From: JBFKPQ01 sp041628225
GTDB taxonomy: Bacteria; Actinomycetota; Acidimicrobiia; Spongiisociales; JAENVV01
Assembly: GCA_041628225.1 (NCBI GenBank)
Contig: JBFKPQ010000039.1
Coordinates: forward strand, 1-19,004
Reading direction: 5' to 3'
DNA: 19,004 bases
The position numbers were made by a program, and so were the translations under genes. Positions 14,280 to 19,004 of this stretch are shown here, piece by piece. Positions within the stretch are counted from its first letter, which is position 1. Every line of letters begins with the position of its first letter. The notes beneath the pieces were generated by a model. It made no database searches and was not told the origin of the DNA. It saw nothing but the letters and a program-made list of their open reading frames with translations.

Positions 14280-15565
14280 TCCACCTTCTCGAACAGGTGG
14301 GCGTTGTGGAGGAAGCCTTCCACTGTGAAGGGTTGGGCTGCTTCGTCGTGGTGGGGCGGGAAGACCAGCCACGAGGCCACGGCGCCCAAGAGACATGCCA
14401 CCCCGCAGATCGTGAACGCCAGCGGGAAGTTGCCGAGGTCGCCGAGCCAGCCGCCCATGATCGGGAACACGATGCCGCCCACGCCGTAGGACAAGAACAC
14501 CCACGGGTAGTTCTTCCCGACGGTCGTATTGCCGAACTCGTCGGCGGTGAGCGCCGGGAACAACGCGAAGTTGCCGCCGAAGTTGAAGCCGATGAGGGTG
14601 GCCGCCAGGTAGAGCGTGTACTCGCCCGCCGCCATCGGCACGAACAGCAGCAGGAAGATCCCCTGCGTGGCGGCCATGGTCACGATCGAGCGCTTCCGTC
14701 CCAGCTTGTCGCTCAACGCGCCCCAGGCCAGCCTGCCCGCCCCGTTGGCGAGGCTGAAGAAGACCGCCATGGCGGTGCCGGCCACCGCGCTGGCGGCCGC
14801 TCCCTCCATGCCGCCGGCCATCAGGGCTTCGATCGGATACAGCTTCATGAGGCCGATCGCCATGAGGCCGGCTCCGGCCGACACCATGAAGGTCAGGGAG
14901 ATGAGGTGGAACTGCGGTGTCCGAAGCATCTCGCGCGGCGAAAACCCCTCGGCACCGGTACCGGCTGTCTGCGGTGCGACGTATCCCGGCGGCGTCCAGC
15001 CGTCGGGCGGCATCCGCATCACCGTCGAGCCCGCCACGACGAGCACGGCGAAGAGGACGCCATAGGCGAGGAACGTGCCGTCGAGGCCCCAACGGTCGAG
15101 CAGGTTGCCCCACTCGCCGGCCAGCTTCACCCAGCCGAGCGCGCCGAACCCGAAGCCGGCGACGGCCGCCCCGGTGATCATGCCCTTGCGATCCGGGAAC
15201 CACCGCATGCCGACCGCGATCGGGACGACATAGGCGAGCCCGATGCCCGCGCCGCCGATGATGCCGACACCCACGAGGACGGGCCAGAACTCACCGCCGC
15301 CTCCGAGCGCCGCCAGCGCGTAGCCGGTGCCGAGCGTGAGCCCGCCCCCGAGCGCCAGGCGGCGCGGGTCCCATGTCGTGAGTTTGCGGCCGGCGCCCAC
15401 CATCACGAGCGCGAACATGGCCAGCCCGACCGAGAACACGATTTGCGTCTGCACCTTCGACCAGCCCGCTTCGCGCAGGGCGGGGGTGAACACGGACCAC
15501 GCATAGATGGCGCCGAGACAGACCTGGATGACGACGGCGCCGACAACGACCTTCCAACGTTGCAT
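14276..15565 (-). CDS. MFS transporter of the oxalate/formate antiporter-like (OFA) family
   Basis: A 429-residue integral membrane protein with about twelve hydrophobic helices. The opening WKVVVGAVVIQVCLGAIYAWSVF and the loop GMRWFPDRKGMITGAAVAGFGFG (about 119-141) are typical of the OFA group, as are NGAGRLAWGALSDKLGRKR in the second half and FNFGGNFALFPALTADEFG. The substrate is unknown: OFA covers carriers of oxalate, formate, monocarboxylates and others. The basic residue expected in helix 11 of true oxalate exchangers is not apparent here (SYGVGGIVFP), so I do not call it an oxalate transporter. ATG 15565 has a good Shine-Dalgarno, GAGAGG, six bases upstream (complement of 15572-15577), unlike most genes around it. 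It lies 84 bases downstream of the dinG-like gene in the same direction. Confidence 0.88.
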   Translation of the reverse strand: MQRWKVVVGAVVIQVCLGAIYAWSVFTPALREAGWSKVQTQIVFSVGLAMFALVMVGAGRKLTTWDPRRLALGGGLTLGTGYALAALGGGGEFWPVLVGVGIIGGAGIGLAYVVPIAVGMRWFPDRKGMITGAAVAGFGFGALGWVKLAGEWGNLLDRWGLDGTFLAYGVLFAVLVVAGSTVMRMPPDGWTPPGYVAPQTAGTGAEGFSPREMLRTPQFHLISLTFMVSAGAGLMAIGLMKLYPIEALMAGGMEGAAASAVAGTAMAVFFSLANGAGRLAWGALSDKLGRKRSIVTMAATQGIFLLLFVPMAAGEYTLYLAATLIGFNFGGNFALFPALTADEFGNTTVGKNYPWVFLSYGVGGIVFPIMGGWLGDLGNFPLAFTICGVACLLGAVASWLVFPPHHDEAAQPFTVEGFLHNAHLFEKVD

Positions 15566-15649
15566 GGACGACCTCTCACACGGTTACGAGCCAACGTATC
15601 GCGACCGATATCGGGCTGCCAGGGTCGAAGGGTCGGATCGCGCCGGGAC

Positions 15650-17557
15650 CTACGACGCCAGGAAGGCGGCGACCGCGGCGCTATCGGTCACCACCGGCAT
15701 CGGGGGGAGCGATCGCAGGATCGTCTGGCCGTAGCGCCGCCTGGCCACCCGGCTGTCGAGAATGGCCACCACGCCACGATCGGTGGTGGTCCGGATCAGG
15801 CGGCCCGCCCCCTGCGCGGTGAGCATGGCCGCGCGGGGGAGGTCGACGGTCATGAACGCCTGCAGTCCGTCACGTTCTGCTGCCTCGCGCCGGGCCACCC
15901 ACAAAGGATCGTCGGGTCGAGGAAACGGAAGCCGGTCGAGCACGACGAGTTCGAGTGCCCGGCCGGGAACGTCCAGCCCTTCCCAGAATCCCATCGTCGC
16001 CACGAGGACCGACGTCTCATCGCCCTCGAATTCGGACACGAGCCGGGGTTTCGGGAGCTCTCCCTGCACGAGCAGCCGGAATCCGTCGAGTCCGGCCAGC
16101 GCATCCGCAAACCGGTCGAGCATGCGGTAGCTCGTCGTCAGCACCAGGGCGCGGCCCCCGGCCGCCGCCACCAACGCCTGGACCTCGTCGACGGCGGCAT
16201 CGGCGTAGGCCGGATCATTGGGCTCCGGAAGGCTCGCCGCCACGTAGATGCGGCCCTGTTCGGCGAAGTCGAACGGTGACGTGACTCGCACCCCGGCGGT
16301 CGAATCGGTCGAGAAGCCCAAGGTCCTCGCCAGGGGGACCAACGATCCGCCCGACGAGAGGGTGGCGCTGGTCACTACCGTGGTCACGTCGGCCAGCAGG
16401 TGTTCGGCGACGAGCGATCCGACGTCGATCGGAGCGACCGACAGGCTTCCACGGTTCACCCAGGCGACGTTCCCCTCGGGAATCGACGCCGCGATGGTCA
16501 GATCGGCTTCCAGGTGACCGGTCAACCGGGTGAGCCGCGCCTTGGCGCCGGTCTGCGCCTGCGTGGCCGTCGCACCCCGACGCGCCTCGGCCGCAATGCG
16601 ACCGACCGCACGAGCCGCGCTGATGAGCGGCGCGTGCAAACCGGCCTCCTGAGCGTCGGCGATCCGTGCGCCCTCTTGGCTCTCCAACGCCGTCGAAAGC
16701 GCATGGCTCGCCGCGTCGAGCGCCTCCAGCAGCTGGTCCGTCTTCTTCGAACCGGCCACGCCGCGCAGATACCGGGTGGCTCGCGCCAGTTGACGGAATC
16801 GCCAGGGCGCGATCTCGAATCCGAACGCCGACGCGAACGTGTCCTGCAGCCGGTGCCCTTCGTCGAAGATCGCCGCATCGTGTGCCGGGAGGACGGCCTT
16901 GTCCGCCATGAGGTGCGTGCCGTACAGGTGATGGTTGACGATCACGACATCGGAGCTGGCGGCGCGGTCGAGCGCCGCCATCGCGAAGCACTCGTCGCCG
17001 AACGGGCATGCCTCGCGTCCCGGGCATTCCGTTCCCGACACCGACACCTCGCTCCAGACGGCATCAGCGATCGCTTCGGGGTAGTCGTCGCGGTCGCCCG
17101 TCGGATGGTCTTGCGCCCACCGCGCGATCCGCTCGATGTCGGAGCCGGCGGTCTCGGACGGCTCTGCGAAGAGATCGCCCTGCGAAGGTTCCAGGGCGGT
17201 GGCTTCGGCCACCCTGGCGAGGCACACGTAACTCTGGCGACCCTTGACGGTCGCCCAGCTGAACGGGTGGTCCGCGAGAGCCTCGGCGAGGAATGGCAGG
17301 TCGCGGCGGTCGAGCTGATCCTGGAGGCTCTTGGTCGCTGTCGACACCACCACCGGACCCTCCGTGAGAATCGCGGGTATCAGGTAGGCGAATGACTTCC
17401 CGGTTCCGGTGCCCGCCTCGACGAGCAGATGGTGCTCGCCTTCGAGAGCGTCGGCCACCGCCTCGGCCATTTCGACCTGCCCGGCGCGATGTGCTCCGCC
17501 CGGTTTGGCGGCCACGACCTGATCGAGGGCCGATCTGGATTTGTGCAGCAGCGACAT
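15650..17557 (-). CDS. DinG/XPD-family ATP-dependent DNA helicase
   Basis: A 635-residue superfamily 2 helicase of the DinG/XPD type, 5'-3' helicases that act on R-loops, forks or damage-related structures. Motif I is EAGTGTGKSF (47-56) and motif II DEGH (232-235). The C-terminal motif VI region reads QGAGRLIRTTTDRGVVAILDSR. Four cysteines spaced like an iron-sulphur cluster domain occur between motifs I and II: Cys112 in SYVCLARV and Cys178, Cys184 and Cys190 in ECPGREACPFGDECF. No exonuclease domain is attached, unlike Bacillus DinG. The start MSLLHKSRSALDQVV at ATG 17557 leaves a 74-base gap to the divergent DEAD-box gene. TACGAT on the minus strand (17572-17567) ends nine bases before the ATG and may be its -10 box. 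The name dinG would be reasonable, but no SOS box is visible upstream. Confidence 0.92.
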   Translation of the reverse strand: MSLLHKSRSALDQVVAAKPGGAHRAGQVEMAEAVADALEGEHHLLVEAGTGTGKSFAYLIPAILTEGPVVVSTATKSLQDQLDRRDLPFLAEALADHPFSWATVKGRQSYVCLARVAEATALEPSQGDLFAEPSETAGSDIERIARWAQDHPTGDRDDYPEAIADAVWSEVSVSGTECPGREACPFGDECFAMAALDRAASSDVVIVNHHLYGTHLMADKAVLPAHDAAIFDEGHRLQDTFASAFGFEIAPWRFRQLARATRYLRGVAGSKKTDQLLEALDAASHALSTALESQEGARIADAQEAGLHAPLISAARAVGRIAAEARRGATATQAQTGAKARLTRLTGHLEADLTIAASIPEGNVAWVNRGSLSVAPIDVGSLVAEHLLADVTTVVTSATLSSGGSLVPLARTLGFSTDSTAGVRVTSPFDFAEQGRIYVAASLPEPNDPAYADAAVDEVQALVAAAGGRALVLTTSYRMLDRFADALAGLDGFRLLVQGELPKPRLVSEFEGDETSVLVATMGFWEGLDVPGRALELVVLDRLPFPRPDDPLWVARREAAERDGLQAFMTVDLPRAAMLTAQGAGRLIRTTTDRGVVAILDSRVARRRYGQTILRSLPPMPVVTDSAAVAAFLAS

Positions 17558-17566
17558 GGATTCGCC

Positions 17567-17572
17567 ATCGTA
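17567..17572 (-). promoter_or_regulatory. candidate -10 element of the dinG-like gene
   Basis: Minus-strand TACGAT lies nine bases before ATG 17557, predicting a leader of about three bases. There is no Shine-Dalgarno. On the other strand of the same 74-base gap, TATCGT (17602-17607) could serve the DEAD-box gene with a leader of about 18 bases. Confidence 0.35.
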
Positions 17573-17631
17573 CGGGTTCGGGCATGTTGCGCGGTCGCGG
17601 CTATCGTCCTGGTGGGCAGCCGCCCGTTCCT

Positions 17632-18852
17632 ATGACAACTTCTACCGACGACGTCTCCACGACCTTCGCCAGCCTGGGCATCGCGCCCGAGCTGGTCGAC
17701 TCGCTCACCGAGCGTGGCTTCGAGACGCCGTTTCCCATCCAGACGATGTCCATCCCCGACGCCCTGGCCGGCCGCGACGTGTGCGGGAAGGCGAAGACCG
17801 GCTCGGGTAAGACCATCGCGTTCGGGATTCCCATGGTGATGAACACCACCCGCCAGAAGCCAGGCCATCCGCAAGGGCTCGTCCTGGTGCCGACGCGCGA
17901 GCTCTGCCTCCAGGTGACCGAAGAGCTGGAACGGCTCGCCGAGCCGTTCGGCCTACGCGTGGTGGCCATCTACGGTGGCGTCTCGATCCGCGACCAGATC
18001 CAAGAGGTCGGCCGCGGAAGCGACATCGTCGTGGCGACGCCCGGCCGCCTCATCGACCTCATCGACCGCAAAGCCGTCTCGGTACGAGATGTCGACATCG
18101 TCGTTCTCGACGAGGCCGATCAGATGGCCGACATGGGGTTCCTTCCGCAGGTCGACCACGTGCTCCGTCAGATCGAGCGCCGCCACCAATCGCTGCTGTT
18201 CTCGGCAACCCTCGACGGTGCCGTCGACCGCCTCGTCAAGCGGCACATGCACGACCCGGTCTACCACGAGGTCGAGACCGACCAGCCCACCGTCGAGACC
18301 ATGGAGCACCGGTTCATCGAAGTCCACCACATGGACAAGCCGAAGATTGTCAAGGCCATCGCCGCTTCGGTCGGCCGGGTCCTCGTGTTCGTCAGGACCA
18401 AGCGGGGCTGTGACCGCGTGGCCGATCAGCTCCGCGCCGAGGGGGTCGCGGCGCGCGCCATCCATGGTGATCTTCCGCAACCGAAACGCGAACGCGTCCT
18501 CGCCGGCTTCGCCGACGGGAAGATGCCGGTGTTGGTCGCTACGAACGTTGCGGCCCGCGGACTGCACATCGAAGGCGTCGATGTCGTCATCCACTACGAC
18601 CCGCCCAAGGACTACAAGACCTATCTGCATCGCTCCGGCCGCACCGCTCGCGCCGGTGACACCGGCCTCGTCGTGACGCTCGTCGAATACAACCAGATGA
18701 CCGAGGTGCGAACCCTCCAGAAGGAGGCCGAAGTCCTCCAGCCCATCGTCAAGATGTTTTCGAACGATCCCCGGCTCGCGGATCTCGGGTCGTTCGAGCC
18801 GCCACCGCTCGAAGAGCCGCCACCCCGTTCGCGCCGGCGCCGCCGGCGTTGA
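17632..18852 (+). CDS. DEAD-box ATP-dependent RNA helicase
   Basis: A 406-residue RNA helicase. All superfamily motifs are present in order: Q motif PFPIQ (33-37), motif I AKTGSGKT (54-61), PTREL, ATPGR, motif II DEAD (160-163), motif III SAT, IV VFVRTK, V ATNVAARGLHIEGVDVVI and VI HRSGRTARAG. Such proteins unwind short RNA duplexes in ribosome assembly, mRNA decay or cold adaptation; which role applies here cannot be read from sequence. The protein ends in a proline- and arginine-rich tail (PPPRSRRRRRR), a probable RNA-binding extension. ATG 17632 is chosen because MTTSTDDVSTTFASLGI is the expected start before the Q motif; upstream in-frame codons overlap the dinG-like gene. A weak GGTGGG at 17611-17616 is the only ribosome-binding candidate. 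Confidence 0.95.
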   Translation: MTTSTDDVSTTFASLGIAPELVDSLTERGFETPFPIQTMSIPDALAGRDVCGKAKTGSGKTIAFGIPMVMNTTRQKPGHPQGLVLVPTRELCLQVTEELERLAEPFGLRVVAIYGGVSIRDQIQEVGRGSDIVVATPGRLIDLIDRKAVSVRDVDIVVLDEADQMADMGFLPQVDHVLRQIERRHQSLLFSATLDGAVDRLVKRHMHDPVYHEVETDQPTVETMEHRFIEVHHMDKPKIVKAIAASVGRVLVFVRTKRGCDRVADQLRAEGVAARAIHGDLPQPKRERVLAGFADGKMPVLVATNVAARGLHIEGVDVVIHYDPPKDYKTYLHRSGRTARAGDTGLVVTLVEYNQMTEVRTLQKEAEVLQPIVKMFSNDPRLADLGSFEPPPLEEPPPRSRRRRRR

Positions 18853-18857
18853 TGGGA

Positions 18858-18873
18858 ACCGGCGTCGGCCGGT
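18858..18873. terminator. small hairpin between convergent genes
   Basis: ACCGGC (18858-18863) and GCCGGT (18868-18873) can pair around a GTCG loop in the 26-base gap between the DEAD-box stop and the opposing partial gene. A six-bp G+C-rich stem without a T tract is a weak terminator candidate for either strand. Confidence 0.3.
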
Positions 18874-18878
18874 CCGCA

Positions 18879-19004
18879 TCAGGCCATGCGCCGCCGCGAA
18901 GCCGCCTCCGCCTCTTCGGGTGACACGGGCCGCACCGACAGGTCCAACGCCACGAACAGCGTCTTGGACCATGGATAGAAGACCACCGGCACCACCAGGT
19001 TCAA
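18879..19004 (-). CDS. C-terminal end of a probable membrane protein (partial)
   Basis: The minus strand is open from the window edge to TGA at 18881-18879, giving 41 residues that start LNLVVPVVFYPWSKTLF and end SPEEAEAASRRRMA. A hydrophobic stretch followed by YPWSKTLFVALDLSVRPV looks like the last transmembrane helix and short cytoplasmic tail of a small membrane protein. It reminds me of the C-termini of actinobacterial DUF983 proteins, but that is a weak resemblance from memory. The start lies beyond the window. Composition and the tight convergent spacing with the DEAD-box gene support a real gene. Confidence 0.6.
   Translation of the reverse strand: MNLVVPVVFYPWSKTLFVALDLSVRPVSPEEAEAASRRRMA

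Noticed and set aside
12962..16279. A 1105-codon open frame on the plus strand running across several genes
   Set aside because: It is out of frame with the DUF4015 gene and antisense to the MFS and dinG-like genes. Its translation is Arg/Gly/Pro/His-rich with no recognisable domain, as expected for a shadow frame in high-GC DNA.
17558..17631. LexA/SOS box upstream of the dinG-like gene
   Set aside because: I looked for a palindromic GAAC...GTTC or CTGT...ACAG type site in the gap and found none convincing.
1..19004. Mobile elements, CRISPR arrays, or toxin-antitoxin and defence islands
   Set aside because: No transposase, integrase, spaced direct repeats or recognised defence domains are encoded. 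ssrA can be an integration site, but no att-like duplication or integrase is seen near 8962.

Overview
The window is high-GC bacterial chromosome (roughly two-thirds G+C by eye), densely packed with genes on both strands. Gene content and order (secA-prfB-ftsE-ftsX-smpB, a two-ACT-domain SerB, an EttA-type ABC-F protein, DEAD-box motifs of the high-GC Gram-positive kind) point to Actinomycetota. An Acidimicrobiia-like lineage is my best guess, but the sequence alone does not settle it. I see no insertion sequence, prophage, CRISPR array, rRNA or tRNA gene. This is core chromosome, and I found no undescribed multi-gene defence or metabolic system.

Layout. Positions 67-7158 hold a plus-strand run: secA (protein export), prfB (release factor 2, with an intact programmed +1 frameshift), ftsE and ftsX (divisome ABC complex), a secreted coiled-coil M23 peptidase and smpB. 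From ftsE on, the genes overlap or nearly touch, so ftsE-ftsX-M23-smpB is probably one operon. A small stand-alone HD-GYP gene follows (7197-7751), convergent with a membrane-anchored TlpA-like thioredoxin (8527-7748). The tmRNA gene ssrA lies at 8610-8962 and ends at a perfect hairpin it shares with a convergent lipoprotein gene (9611-8988). That lipoprotein gene diverges from a small coiled-coil gene of unknown function (9651-10022), which is followed by serB (10033-11223).

Next come ettA (12896-11220), a secreted DUF4015-type glycoside-hydrolase-like protein (12957-14279), an OFA-type MFS transporter (15565-14276), a DinG/XPD-family helicase (17557-15650), a DEAD-box RNA helicase (17632-18852), and the C-terminal tail of a probable membrane protein on the minus strand at the right edge.

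How the genes relate. Four loci act on the ribosome at stop, stalled or energy-limited states: prfB, smpB, ssrA and ettA. FtsE, FtsX and the M23 protein form a plausible septal cell-wall hydrolysis module, and SecA would export several of the secreted products.

Two non-genic patterns deserve attention. First, three of the four protein-protein convergent pairs use a single CTAG as the stop codon of both genes. Second, a TANNNT -10-like hexamer ends 6-9 bases before the start codon of seven genes, which suggests leaderless or near-leaderless transcription. There is also a pair of overlapping divergent -10 elements at 9634-9643.
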